Assembly: GCA_004335635.1 (NCBI GenBank)
Contig: QAXH01006622.1
Coordinates: 1-33,978 of the forward strand
Direction of reading: 5' to 3'
DNA: 33,978 bases
Source: Chloromonas sp. AAM2
Taxonomy: Eukaryota; Chlorophyta; Chlorophyceae; Chlamydomonadales; Chlamydomonadaceae
Shown: positions 1 to 11,493 of the stretch, in pieces
How positions within the stretch are numbered: position 1 is the first letter of the stretch
Layout of the letters: each line of letters opens with the position of its first letter
The notes under the pieces: generated by a model
Databases searched by the model: none
The model's input: only the letters and a program-made list of their open reading frames with translations
What the model was told of the DNA's origin: nothing
Translations under genes and position numbers: made by a program

Positions 1-42
1 CAGGGCAGGGCTCCATGCAGACTCATGAGACGGCGGTTGCGT

Positions 43-3000
43 TCAGCTGACCACATGCTTGCTGCCGGGTGCAGGGCAGAGCGTGAAGCCCATGATGAGC
101 CGGCGGCAGAAGGGGCACAGTGCCGGCTTGAGGTCATGCAGCCGCACCAGTTCACGCGCACAGGACACTGCATGGGAACAGGCATGGACAGGACGGGGGT
201 TATGAGCTGCATGGAACGGGGCAGGTAGGGCAGGGCTCACAGACGGTACAACGTACGAACAAGCATGGAGAAGAGGGGACGCAAATGTGCACAGGACACT
301 GCTTGGGAACAGTTCAAATAGAACAGGGTCAATAGGTGTCGTGGACGGCCAGAGATGATGCATGGATCGAAGGGTCACGATGAGCAATGATGGTCAGGAA
401 AGTGCATTTAAGAGACACACGAAACCGACCACGTATGGATGGGTGCTCATGGGTGCTGATGCGATTTCCACAGTTGAGCGATGCCTGGAGCAGAGCTGCG
501 AATGCCATGTCATGACGTGCACAGCACATGTCATGACGCGCACAGCACATGTCATGACGCGCACAGCACATGTCATGACGCGCACAGCACATGTCATGAC
601 GCGCACAGCACATGTCATGACGCGCACAGCACATGTCATGATGCGCACAGCACATGTCATGATGCGCACAGCACAGGTCATGATGCGCACAGCACAGGTC
701 ATATGCGCCTGTACCCATATTACGGAAGATCGGTTATCTGGTGGCTATGCCCAGAGGTGTAATGCTAACCTGGCCAGTATTGTACCCAATCCCGCCCACA
801 GACAAGATGGCTCCAGCTGCATGCAGATAAAGATGATCGCAGCTGCATGCCGAGAGGACGAGCACCATTGCAAAGCCATGACCCACTTCCCCCGTAACCC
901 ACACACCCCCTCGTCCTTCCCGACCCACCGCAAATCCTGTGTGAACAGCCCTTCAGATCCACAAACGTCCCCGCGTCCAAACACACGCCGCATGTATCAT
1001 CACACGCCTCGGACGCCGCACTGCTCCGCATGCGGGACAGCAGACGCGTCAACTTGTGCACACTACCCACGCCCGCTCCCGCTCCCGCCCCTGGGCCGCC
1101 ACTCACACTGCCGTACACGCGACTGCTCCGTTGCTGTGCAAAGACGGGCGGGGATGACGGCTCGCCATTCCCCGGTCCCGCTCCCGTTCCTGTTCCTGCA
1201 CCTGCGGCCGCACCCGCTGCTGTGACGGATCCGCCCGCTCGGACACTCCCGCCTTCCCCACCTACCACACTGTACGTGCGACTGCCGGGGGAAAAACGCA
1301 TTGTGTCCCCGGCAACCACCCCATTTGCCACCCCGCCAGCCGGCCCATTGCCCACTGCGCCTGATGCACTCGCCTGATCTACAGTTGCAGCCACCCCCTG
1401 GTCAAATCCAGCCCCTGGCAACCGGGTGATAGAACCCTCTGCAGCAACTCCTGGTGTATGATCTCCAGCAAAAACCATGGTGTCCTGGTTGTTGGAGGCG
1501 GAGCGCTGCAGTAACTGCTGCACGTGCTGCATAACGTCTGCGTTTTCGTGGGAGGATGCGCTCTGGAGACTGCCCTGCAAAGGGGAGCATGCATGAGGTG
1601 CAACTGGTGAGGATGTGGGTAAATGCCAATGTCTGAATTGCATCGGAGCCCAGCGTAGTGATTGCTCAGATTGCGTGCTTTCTTCCCAGCTTTTGCGTGT
1701 GCCCAGCTGTGGTCTTGGGCTTGAAAAACACTTCTGAGTGTGGCACTTCTGCATGAACCTGGTGGACTGCATGAACTTGCAGCAGATTTGCCCAAAAAGA
1801 CAAAAAAAACCCGTCCGGTACCTCTGCAATGGCCGCGATTTCCGTCTGCATGAAATGCTCATGGACAGGCCCTGAATTCCGTTTGGTCCCTCATAGCGAT
1901 GCATCATCCATCTTTGTGCCCTACCTGTTGTTGTTGTTGTTTACATGGCCTTCAGTCTGGAAGGTGCCCTACCTATTGTTACATGGCCTTCAGTCTGGAA
2001 GGTGCCCTACCTATTGTTACATGGCCTTCAGTCTGGAAGGTGCCCTACCTATTGCTACATGGCCTTCAGCACGGGGAGGACTGCTTTGCGCCCTACCTGT
2101 GCTCTGGGTGACCCCGGCTGGCTCTCGTGCCCCTCGGGAATGTCCAGGTCCCACACACCGTCCTGAATGCCGTTAGTCAGCCTGCATGACAGACCAAGGT
2201 GCAAGCCAGGTACACGCAAGGGACTTCGGTAGCATGGTTAAGTCACCGGTTGTCATTTTTGCTGCACGTCCCACTCCTGAGCGGTCCTTCCCGGACGAAC
2301 GGCCATCAGACAGCAACAGCACACGGTGAACACCATAGGCGCACCAGCGAGCATCTCAGGGACCTGTTCGGCTCCGTGGCGTGCAACGGCTTCCCTGATG
2401 TAAACACCAGTGAGTGCAGGCAGAAACGCTGGGCTGGCCACTTGATAGGAGGCAGTGATCGAACCAGGACCACCGGAGACGCAGGCGGAGAGGCCCCAGT
2501 GGCCTTACTCGCCAATGGGAAAGCCCCAGCTCAGTACATAATAATTGCAGTCCGTGTAACCACATGTCAGAGCCCCCCAGCTTGATACATAACAGTTGCA
2601 GTCCGTGACTCTCATCCGAGCTACTAACCGAAGGTGAATCGGGGGTAGAATCGGAGGGTAGACTGAGCCTCAGAAACCCATGCATACCTGTGCTGATCAC
2701 TGCTTCCGTGTGCCAGCATTTCACCCCTATGTGCACTCACATGCCACACGCCATACCCCACCCACCCACCTGTGCATGCGAACCATGTGAATGGCAGTTT
2801 CTATCTGCGTTTGTGAGGGGTGTGATTCTCCGTTGAGCACATCATCATGGTCATCCTCCTCTGGCATGGGCACAAGCCTGAGAGCGAGAGCACAGATAGT
2901 GATATCACACACACTGAGTGAGATCAAACATAGTGAGTGGAATCACACACACTGGGTGAGATCACACAAAGCGTGTTCTGTACACATACGATGACTGCGA

Positions 3001-6000
3001 GTTGGGTCACACGTTCAAACGTTGTACTAATTTTGATAGGAGCGTACAATGCTCACAATGTAATTCTTACTTACGATGCTTTGACACAAGCGCACAATGT
3101 CGCTCTTGCTCACTATGGTTCGCAAACTGCCCACACCGGGATTGTACCATCATAGCCAAACACTCAGGCCATGCACACATGGCATGCGCACGCGGCATGC
3201 GCACAAATGGCATGCGCACAAATGGCATGCGCACAAATGGCATGCGCACAAATGGCATGCGCACACGGCATGCGCACAGCACAGCCCACAGCACATGAAC
3301 ACAGTGCATGCACGAACACCACCTAGGCACCTAACATGCGCCTATGCTCTGGTACTCTCACCGTGCAAAGGACAGGTTGCGCTTGCTTGCACTCGGCAGC
3401 AGGCTGGGCATGCTTCCTCCCAGTCCCAACAGCCTCAAGCTGTGCGCAGCCGCCGGCGGCAGCGGCCCTTGGCCCGCCTCAGCCTCTGCTGCAAGTGTTG
3501 CTGGTGCTGCCAAGGAGGACCCTGCTGCTGCGTGGCCGTCCCTGCTGGTGTGGGTGTTGTGTGTGATGGACCGGGCGGCCAGCGTGCGCAGACCTAGGAG
3601 GCTCCTGCGGGCACAGGCAGAGAGTGCGATTTGAACACTGCTCGAGCCAAGTCTGTGATAGCAACAGGGCAGCGATAGGCTCTGGGCGAGCCATGCCAGT
3701 GCTGGTTAGTGGTCTTGTTGATGTTGGTGTTGTTGCTGTCGTGCCAAGCCTCTGATGCATACCGAAAAAGGGTCGCGACTGCGTTTGATGCATGCGGACA
3801 ATGTGCGTGCATTGCCTGCCACTTACTCGGTTGATGAAAGGGCTGCACGGGTGGGAGGGTCCAGGCAAAACGCACTGCTGCTCCTGGCGCCCTCCAGCAG
3901 CTGCTGCTGGTGGCGCACCAGCGTGCCGCGCCAGGCGGAGCGACGGGCCATCCACTGCTTTGATGCCGCCTGCAATGCACACATCTGCAGAAGGTTCATT
4001 GCCACCTGCTGCGGGGCATGCAGTGAGGTTGAGACTGCCACAGCCGCTGCAAACACTTGAGCAAACCAAGCAACTCAAGCCAAGCACGGCAGGGACGAAC
4101 CGAACACACAATGTAAAAGTATGATGTGCCAGGCGGAGCGACAGGCCATCGATTGCTTCGATGCCGCCTGCTGACATGCGGCATGCCATGGCATGAGAGT
4201 GTGGAATGCGTTGCCAAAAAAGGCATCCTGGACAAACAGAACACGCAGTCTCAACGTGAGATATGCCAGGCGGGACAACGAGCCATCCACCGGTTGAATG
4301 TATGAACCTGCTGCAATGTACAAGCAGTACATATTGCTAGTGGTGTGAGGGCTGTTTTGGCCAGAACACACGGAGACGCACATGGTATTGAGACCATGTC
4401 AAGTCGTGACAATCACCTGAATAAGCGGACCACTAGGGAGGGACGTAACACACAGTTCCACTGCATGCAGACATGCGCCTGATTGCTTATACTTTAAGAG
4501 TCACGGGAAAGTCAATATGCTAGCATTCTCTCTGCGGCTCCACATCCGACCCGGTCACTAGCAGTGGCCCATGCCCAAGCTAAGTTTGGCGAGCTCCTGG
4601 CCAACGTACCTCGGGAGATAGCACACCCTTTTTGAGCCCGGAGTCCTCTGGCACAGAGGCAGCGGTTGTCATGATCTCCTGGCCTGTCCGGCTCGTTGCC
4701 ACCTTCAGCGCTGACACACGAGGCAGGGGAGGGAGCTTGGCACGCCACGCACCGCGCCGCTCAAGCCAGCTGAGACGCCGAACTGCAGAAAACAGTTTGC
4801 AAATCAGGACGGTTTCTAGAACAGACTGTACGTTTCACATCGGGTGCTTAGCTTAGTGGCCTGAAACACGGGACACTTCAACAACATCAGTTCAAGTTTT
4901 GAACATTGATCGTACAATAGGTCATGCTGACCTTTTAAGGTAGCAAGGGTGTCCGTATTGAACAGTAAATATGCGTGTGCTGGCGAGTCACGAGCTGTGG
5001 CCTAAGATGCGGTCAAATGTCAACGAATACGCAGGTACTGTGTGCACTGTGCTTTTGTAAAAGTGTGCTGTTTTTTTTGTAAAAGTGCTTTTATGCTTAC
5101 ATAAGAGCACGTGCAAGCCTTACATCGTAGACCTACCTGCTGCGCCGGAAAGGAAGGCCAGGCCAGACATCCCCAGGCTCGAATCCACCCCACTCTGCCC
5201 CTCAGCACCTGCTGTCGCACAGGCCGGGTCGGATGCGCTGTGGTGCATTCGCAGTGTGCCTGAATCGGGTTCACAGGGGCCGTTGTGCACGTGGGAGAAA
5301 CCGTCAGGCATGGTTTGCAGCACGTGGTCAGTTGGTAGTGCATCAGTAGCGTGGCCAGCAGTGGGTATCGATGGGTCTTGTTGGCCTAGCCTACTCAGCC
5401 TGTGGAAAGGCGAGGTGGCGATTTGCCCACCGGTGCTGAGTCGGCTTTGACGGCCCGTGGGCTGGGTTGGGGTGGGGGCGGCGCGGAGGCCAGGTGCTGT
5501 GCTGGCGTCTCTGAAGGGGGTGTCTGTGGCTGGTGGGTTTGGTGCGGCTGTGTGTATGGCTGCCGGGGTGATGGTGGTGGTGGTTGCAATGTGGCTGCTT
5601 GCGGGGGCGGTGACGTTTCCGGGGGGGATCGTGGCTGGTGTTGCTGTGTGGCTGCTTGCAAGGGTGGTGGTGGTGGTGGTGGTTGCAGCGGTTGGGGTCA
5701 CATGGGCCGCTGCAGTAGGATGCATTTGAGGGGCTCGTGACACACTGGGCAAAGGGTCATCGTTTGCAACGCCAGGCGTGGTCGTGTTAATACTAGGCAG
5801 TTGAAACGGCAGCGGTACACCAGCCACAGACGGACCGGTCGCGACTTGCGTGGCCACGCCAGGAGCAGTTGATTCAGTTGTGGTGGTTGGGATGGCGTTA
5901 CTGGGTACGGGTGCCGCCTGTGTGCTGCCGTTAGCTGCTGCACCGGGCTGATCACAGGTACCATCAGATGCAGGGGTAGTTTGGACGCTAGCAGGGTGAG

Positions 6001-9000
6001 AGATGGTTCCTGTTTGCTCTGGGGAGAGTGGTGGGGTTGGAGATGCATTGTAAGCCAAGAATCTTGTAACCGAGGCGTTGGCAAAGGTGTTGTCTAGGGC
6101 TGGTGGACCTGCCCCGCAGATGGAGCGGTTGAGCGGCCATATGGTTGCCGGCATGGCTTCGGCTGTTTCCTCAATGTGGTCCAACTGCCCCAGCAACACC
6201 TGCTGAGCAGCCTGCATGCACCGGACATGGGCCAACTGAATTAAATATGTGCATGCGCGTGTCGAGACGCGAGACGACCATTTTGTGTTGTGCACAGGAT
6301 CTCTTGATTGGTTCAACCAGCCACACCTGATGTGCTGCCTGCATGGGGTCCGGGACAACCAGCGTGCACGGTTGCTGAGCATGTCATGCACATGGAAAGC
6401 ATAAAGAAAAAACGGAATGGTGATGCTGCATGAGGGGCTGAGGAAATCCAGGTGGAAATGATGATACCAGTCTCGTTGCCACGCAGTCATTGCGAGCTGC
6501 ACATTGGTGCCAAACGATAACATTCAAAGTACTCGTACCATTGCTGCCAGCTCCAGGAGTTTAGGTACCCCCACCACCCGTTCGTCTGGGCGCTCGTCCG
6601 CAAACATCTCCGCCAGGGGCGTGAAGGGGTGCAGGTAGGAGAGAATGCGGGTGTGGCCATGCTGCATGTACAGGAATCAACACATGTCACGTGTGCACAG
6701 CACTTGCCAATGGAGGGGTGCAGGTATGAGAGGATGCGGGTGTGGCCATGCTGCAGGCGGAAGGGTCGACACATGCCAGTGAAGAGCAGTATCTTGCGTC
6801 GCCTCTGTACTTCTATTCCATCACGCCAAGATGTCAGCACATGCAGCTGACAAACAGGGGGCATACCATGAGAAAGTTACTGGCCCGGGTGCCATTGTTC
6901 GGAAGATCAGGATCAAGCTCGTACACACGGGCTGGCATTTGTGCCCAACACGTACAGATGGGCTATACCAGCCTCTGGAACCATGCCGCTATACTGTGCA
7001 TCGCATGCACGTGCAACGAGCCCCACATGCCCCCATGCACACATGCAGACGAAGTGATGTGTTGCACCTGGACACTGCCCTCATGCGCGTTGCATGCATC
7101 CTCAACTGCACATGCCTGTCCTCAAATACACCTGCAATGCCTCCTGCCCTCATGCGCGCCGTATGCACCCCAGCACAGCATCGCATGCACCCGCCTGCCC
7201 CGCACACACACCTGCAAAGCCACTGCAAATGGCAGGTTGCCTCCCCTGTCCTGCACAAGCCTTGGGTCGATCAAAGGCTCGGCGGGCTGACCCGTCTCAC
7301 GCGCTGCATCCTCCTGGGCGCTCAGACGCACAGCCTGTGGGCACGCATGACCGCATGGCATTGTCAAATGTACGCATACACATGGCCCCATGCGCACCGT
7401 GGCGTTGTCACTTGGCAGTAGGCATGCATGTATGGGCACATGCCGCAACTGTTCATGGCAGTTCACTGGCATGCTGGCCATATGACATGACGTTTTCACA
7501 TGGCAGTAGGCATGCATGTATGGGCACATGCCGCAACTGTTCATGGCAGTTCACTGGCATGCTGGCCATATGACATGACGTTTTCACATGGCAGTAGGCA
7601 TGCTCGTGTGGCCACATGACATTCCATCGCATGGTAGTAAGCATGCACACACATCATTGCATGCGGTGGAAAGACAGTAGGACTGCCGTTGTTGCGGCAT
7701 TCTGGGTCAACAGGCACGCTCCCATGATCATAATCATAATCTTCGCCTCATACATCAGTTGACGTGAGCGAATTAACTTGGTGCCAGTGCCACCTAGCCT
7801 GTGTACCCACAATTACACACATAGGCACTCCCAATGACAGCATCAGTCGGTCACACACACACACACACACACACACACGCATGTCACTCACGTATGCCTT
7901 CATCAGTGCCTTGGTGCATCGAGCGGACCCAGACACGGCTGCCACATGAAGCGGAGTGGACCCGGCACTGCAAGGCACCTGCACAAGCAACATGCCAGAT
8001 GGTACGTCAGTTACTTGTTATTACAGTCTGGTCATCAGCCACACCGAGCGGATCCGAGTCCCAACCAAAGACTTGCAGATTACACAGCGAGCTTTTTAAG
8101 AGCTTTTGTGTTCAAAAATGCTCCATGGCTTTGTCGAAGTGTCCATGTCAGCATGCCGTTGCCAAACTGCTTGCAAGGACCACTAGCACGCCCTATACAG
8201 TGGGCTTGTGTAGCCAGGCCGATTCGCACAACAGAATCAAGGCACTGCCATGTGTCTATCGTGCTTACCGAATCTCCCCCTGTAGTCATGGTGCTGGCCG
8301 CATACAGTGACGCCCCGAGGTCACACAAAACGCCCACAATCTTGTGCCGTTTGTGCCAGACAGCGTAGTGAAGGGGCGTCAAAGCAGCGATCGTTCCTAG
8401 CTCCAGGAGGCTGCACGTGGCCAGGCAATCCAAGCACGTGAACACATGAAACAATCCACGTGACCATCTAAACATCATCCACATCACCACTTGACAGATC
8501 CAAGTGATCACATGCAGCAAACCACGTGTCCACATGACAGACATGCGTTCATGACACGATGATACGAAAGAGTCGCATGCCCCTGGTGTTGCCAAGTAAC
8601 CAGACTCGCAGGGTGCATGGGTCGTTGCATGTATCAGTGCATGGGTCATGGCGTTGCATGTACAGTGATGATCACGCTAGGTGCACCAGCTGGTCGTTCT
8701 CATTCACGTATCTCGTTTTGTATGAGTGTGACAGTTGATGGTATGATATTTTGTTTTTGTTTTGTACGCATGGGTTGCCCCTTGACCGAACGAAGTTTGC
8801 GGTCAGGATAGCACCTCGAGAGGTGACTACCACCATTACTATCGCGGTGTGTCATAATCCTCTTCACTTGTAGGTTGGACGGGCTAGAGTCCCTCTCCCC
8901 AGGTGACAAGCTAACTCTGGTCTAATCAATATTAACGCCTTTGTGTTTACCACACTGTAATGGTAGAGCCGGAATGCATGCATGAGGCATGCAGTACGCC

Positions 9001-9482
9001 AAGGCACTCACGAGGCTGAAGTGTAGTTCGAGGTGGGCGGGTGGGTGCGTGCATGCTCCAGCAGTATGGGTATGACCTCTTCATGGCCCGCTGAGGAGGC
9101 GTAATGGAGCACGTTGGCGCCGCCCGCCCTGTCCCTGATCCACACATTCGCCTGCAGGCAGGGAGAGGACACAGCCAATGGTACAGTATTTCCTGTGGTT
9201 TACGTTTTGAGTGCTACATTAGACTTTCACTGGTGCAGTGCACTTTCACTGCTGGCAGTAGACTTTCTCTAATTGTTGTCTTTTACAGCCCGTGTCGTGC
9301 ACCGTGGTTGCACTGGCCGGGTTTCACACTAACTCCATGCATGTAAAGCTCAGCATCGAACAGCATGCTGCTGCGCAAGCAGGACAACTTAGGCGTAGGG
9401 GCCCCAGGCTGTCATGCATCCATGATTAACGACGTCTGCTCCTGTGCTTGGCTTGTGTGCATGTGCATGTGCCATGGAGACA

Positions 9483-9547
<65 letters not shown>

Positions 9548-11493
9548 ATGTTCCATGCGACCAACATCAAGGTGCTGCATCCCAAAGAGCTCTTCTGCGC
9601 TGTCCTTGGTTCACGTAACGACCCAGGCTGTCAGATCAACTCCTAGAGAATTTGTGCTTGTATTTGCATGGCACATTGGGCCAGTAGTGGCTATCATAGC
9701 AATGCCTAGAAACGTTGCATGACGATTCAAAGAACTGTCCATTGATTTGTTGTTCAACTCCCAGCCCATGGAATGGGGATAGTAGCAGATATGCGCATTC
9801 AAATTGCAGCCTCTTACCTGGTGATCCAACAGGCACTTTACACAGGTAGGGCTGCCGGCCTTGGCAGCAGCCATAAGGGGCGTCCTGCCCTGCATTGGAC
9901 GACAACGCAATTGCACAGTTTCACAGGTGCAATGTGACCAACCTACAGTTGCAAAGTGACCAACCTCGTTCAGTTGTGCATGCCACGTGTGCCCACACCA
10001 GCAGTCGTGTTCAGTTGTGCATGCCACGTGTGCCCACACCAGCAGTCGTGTTCAGTTGTGCGTGCCACGTGTGCCCACACCAGCAGTCGTGTTCAGTTGT
10101 GCATGCCACGTGTGCCCACACCAGCAGTCGTGTTCAATCAAGCAGGTGCCAACGCAGCCATTCGCGAAGCAGGTACTCGTACTCAACAGGTGATTGCAAG
10201 GCATACTCAGTCTAGTGCACTGTGAACTGCCCTAGTCCGATCTTGCATGCTTTGTCTGCTGACGTCAACACCTGAACGTGTGCGTTGCATCAGGCAAAGC
10301 AGAAAGGACACGGTTGTTTAGTTTTTGTAGTTTTTTCATACTGTGCTGTCGATCCAGCCCTGCATCTGAATCTGTGCCAGCCTAACTGCAGCATTTTGAA
10401 TCATGATGATGGCTTTGCCCTGACCCACTTTGCAAGAACTAATACGAGCTTATACGAGGGATCTCACTGCACTGGGTGCAACCGTGTTCTTCTCTCCATG
10501 CCCCGGCTCGAGCATCTGGCACCCCGGATGGATCTACATCTGAGTTGCAATCTGATCAAAATGCAGCGGCACCTACCCTGTCATTGAGCACATTGCAGAC
10601 TTTGCTGCAGCACTTGATGTACTCAGCTTGTGTCAGCGCCTCGCCCCTGGTCGAAACAAGCAACATGGCAGATGCCAGGATGTGTGGTTGCAATGTTACA
10701 CGTCACTAGCGGCAGAGCAGAAGCTACATCGGGTCAGCTTGCTAATGGGTCTGGTCTGATTGGCCCACCGAGCTTGTGTGGTGGCTTAGAGGTGCTGCAG
10801 CCACACAAATATGTTGGCATTCCTTCCGTTTCATATAGGGCGCTTGTTACGAGACTATGAGCAGCATGCGGACATCAGGTATCACATGGATTAAGTGGGG
10901 TCACACAAAGGAAGCTTAAGCTTAGTAGTAGAAGCACACAAAGGAAGCTTAAGCACACAAAGGAAGCTTAAGCTTAGTAGTACTGGAGCGTTGACGTCAA
11001 GAATCAGAGACAACTTGCTACACGTGCAGTCTGATCAGTGGATGGTATTGAACAGTCTGCCTTTGTTGTAGGGACCTCTACTGGAGTTCAATGTAATTTT
11101 CTGCCTGGCGGGCGAATACATGTGCCTGCCCTGGCTGGTGCCCTTGCAATTGTATCATAAGAGAGACGTTCTAGCAAGCAGGACACAGGCCGTCAGAGCT
11201 GCAGACACGGTGATTAGACTGCTAGGGCTAGTCTAACACTTCATGAAGAAAACTTACTTCTCATCAGCGTAGTGAGCGAGAACAACGTCCAGAACCTGTT
11301 GCAAACCCTCTGTGCATCCGCGTGATGCAAGGATATGCAGACCCGTGTCGCCATTCCTCATGCGCAAAGGGCGTTTGTAGAGCTTTTTGTGCGCTCTGAC
11401 CCCGGTGATGAACTTCTCCCACTCGCCAGAGTCCAGCTCGCGGAGAAGAACATCTGTACTAAAGTAAGGTTCTTTTGAACTCGTTATGCCCAT
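43..11493 (-). CDS. XB3/XBAT-type ankyrin-repeat RING E3 ubiquitin ligase, about 15 exons
   Basis: Exons read 3' to 5' on the plus strand: 11258-11493, 10984-11017, 9818-9889, 9012-9151, 8269-8410, 7892-7978, 7212-7250, 6539-6661, 5137-6211, 4610-4782, 3827-4008, 3362-3604, 2784-2877, 929-1574, 43-167. All joins keep phase, giving about 1,136 residues. The start MGITSS is a possible N-myristoylation signal. Ankyrin repeats fill residues ~45-250 (e.g. GRTPLMAAAK, ANVLHYASSAGHEE, LTPLHYAVWHKRH, GSTPLHVAAVSGS). A long Thr/Pro/Ala-rich linker follows in exon 9. The C-terminal RING is split by the last intron: C1075-x2-C-x11-C-x-H-x2-C-x2-C-x14-C-x2-C1116 (CGVC, CSHRIC, CPFC), followed by IMGF as in XB3/XBAT31-35. 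It should transfer ubiquitin from an E2 to unknown substrates. Known XB3 relatives are roughly half this length. Less sure: the 34-nt exon 2 and the 3' end of exon 13, where a second donor (CACAG/GTGGGT) lies 9-13 nt further on and could lead to an extra exon near 2600-2690. Confidence 0.8.
168..928. other. Last intron of the E3 ligase, interrupting the RING domain
   Basis: Donor G/GTGGGT on the minus strand at 928 and acceptor ATGCAG at 168 join CSHRIC to SCAREL in phase 1. Besides the 21-bp minisatellite it holds only low-complexity sequence. Confidence 0.75.
506..704. repeat. 21-bp minisatellite, nine copies, in the last ligase intron
   Basis: The unit CATGTCATGACGCGCACAGC(A) repeats with exact 21-bp period, and the copies drift towards CAGGTCATGATG at the right end. 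Because 21 is a multiple of 3, several frames stay open on both strands and make artificial heptad-repeat ORFs. It lies in the intron separating the two halves of the RING domain. Confidence 0.95.
1575..2783. other. Ligase intron 13 with unresolved coding potential
   Basis: The join from 2784 to 1574 is in phase without further exons, but minus-strand open stretches at about 2600-2690 (YAWVSEAQSTLRFYPR after an acceptor CAGCACAG) and 2300-2450 (TGVYIREAVARHGAEQVPEM) could be additional or alternative exons. The left part holds the 38-bp repeat. Confidence 0.4.
1941..2076. repeat. 38-bp tandem repeat, about 3.5 copies
   Basis: Units begin at 1941, 1979, 2017 and 2055 with TTACATGGCCTTCAGTCTGG followed by AAGGTGCCCTACCTATTG. 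The core ACATGGCCTTCAG recurs elsewhere in the window (12886, 12903). It is intronic to the ligase gene. Confidence 0.9.
2885..2975. repeat. Degenerate repeat of 'GATCACACACACTGRGTGA' type
   Basis: Three diverged units (ATCACACACACTGAGTGAGA, ATCAAACATAGTGAGTGGA, ATCACACACACTGGGTGAGA) follow each other with a period of about 20 bp just upstream (minus sense) of ligase exon 13. Confidence 0.6.
3181..3280. repeat. 15-bp tandem repeat GGCATGCGCACAAAT
   Basis: Four exact units start at 3194, 3209, 3224 and 3239, flanked by variants lacking AAAT. It lies in the ligase intron between 2878 and 3361. The core GGCATGCGCACA fits the general GCATGC bias of the window. Confidence 0.9.
3932..4310. repeat. 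41-bp segment of ligase exon 11 with two degenerate copies in the upstream intron
   Basis: Plus-strand copies lie at 3932-3972 (inside exon 11), 4130-4170 and 4267-4310. Each begins CAGGCGG and ends CCGCCTG or ACCTG. On the minus strand they read LQAASKQWMARRSAWRG in the exon, QQAASKQSMACRSAWHI at the middle copy and QQVHTFNRWMARCPAWHI at the outer copy. The two outer copies sit in the intron 4009-4609 and each follows an AG, as if they were old exon starts. Confidence 0.75.
6626..6755. repeat. Duplicated 5' edge of ligase exon 8, 89-bp offset
   Basis: Plus-strand 6626-6666, containing the acceptor and first codons of exon 8, is repeated at 6715-6755 with few changes. Both copies read CAG/CATGGCCACACCCGC on the minus strand and encode HGHTRILSYLHP, then diverge (FTPLAEMF in the exon, SIGKCC in the copy). 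The copy lies upstream in the same intron and keeps an apparently usable acceptor. Confidence 0.85.
7414..7620. repeat. 88-bp tandem repeat, about 2.3 copies
   Basis: Units start with GGCAGTAGGCATGCATG at 7414 and 7502, with a partial copy at 7590. The first two are almost identical over the full period. It lies in the ligase intron between 7251 and 7891. Confidence 0.9.
7851..7879. repeat. (CA)n microsatellite
   Basis: About 14 CA units lie immediately next to the donor site of ligase exon 6 (exon edge at 7892), within the intron. Confidence 0.95.
8745..8905 (+). repeat. Dispersed repeat, copy 1
   Basis: The block containing GGTCAGGATAGCACC, then CTATCGCGGTGTGTC and CTTCACTTGTAGGTTGGA closely matches 16545-16665 in the same orientation, with scattered differences. 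This copy lies in the ligase intron 8411-9011. It has no coding capacity that I can see. Confidence 0.75.
9484..9548. repeat. Hexanucleotide repeat (TGTGCC)n
   Basis: About eleven units of TGTGCC/CTGTGC lie in the ligase intron 9152-9817. They create long apparent Ala-Gln or Cys-rich ORFs that are not genes. Confidence 0.95.
9968..10131. repeat. 41-bp minisatellite, four copies
   Basis: Units start at 9968, 10009, 10050 and 10091, each beginning GTTCAGTTGTGCATGCCACG and ending CACCAGCAGTCGT. They differ by one base at most. No spacers separate them, so it is not a CRISPR array. It lies in the ligase intron 9890-10983. Confidence 0.95.
10902..10983. repeat. Short repeat cluster CACACAAAGGAAGCTTAAG
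   Basis: Three copies of CACACAAAGGAAGCTTAAG, two of them followed by CTTAGTAGTA, lie right at the donor side of the small ligase exon 10984-11017. Confidence 0.8.

Noticed and set aside
362..1225. 287-codon plus-strand ORF
   Set aside because: Its middle is the 21-bp repeat and its end is antisense to the well-supported RING exon of the ligase.
6831..7421. 196-codon plus-strand ORF
   Set aside because: It is antisense to ligase exon 7 and made mostly of CATGCAC-type intronic words giving Cys/His/Met-rich peptide.
9968..10131. Possible CRISPR array
   Set aside because: The 41-bp units are directly adjacent with no variable spacers, in a eukaryotic intron.
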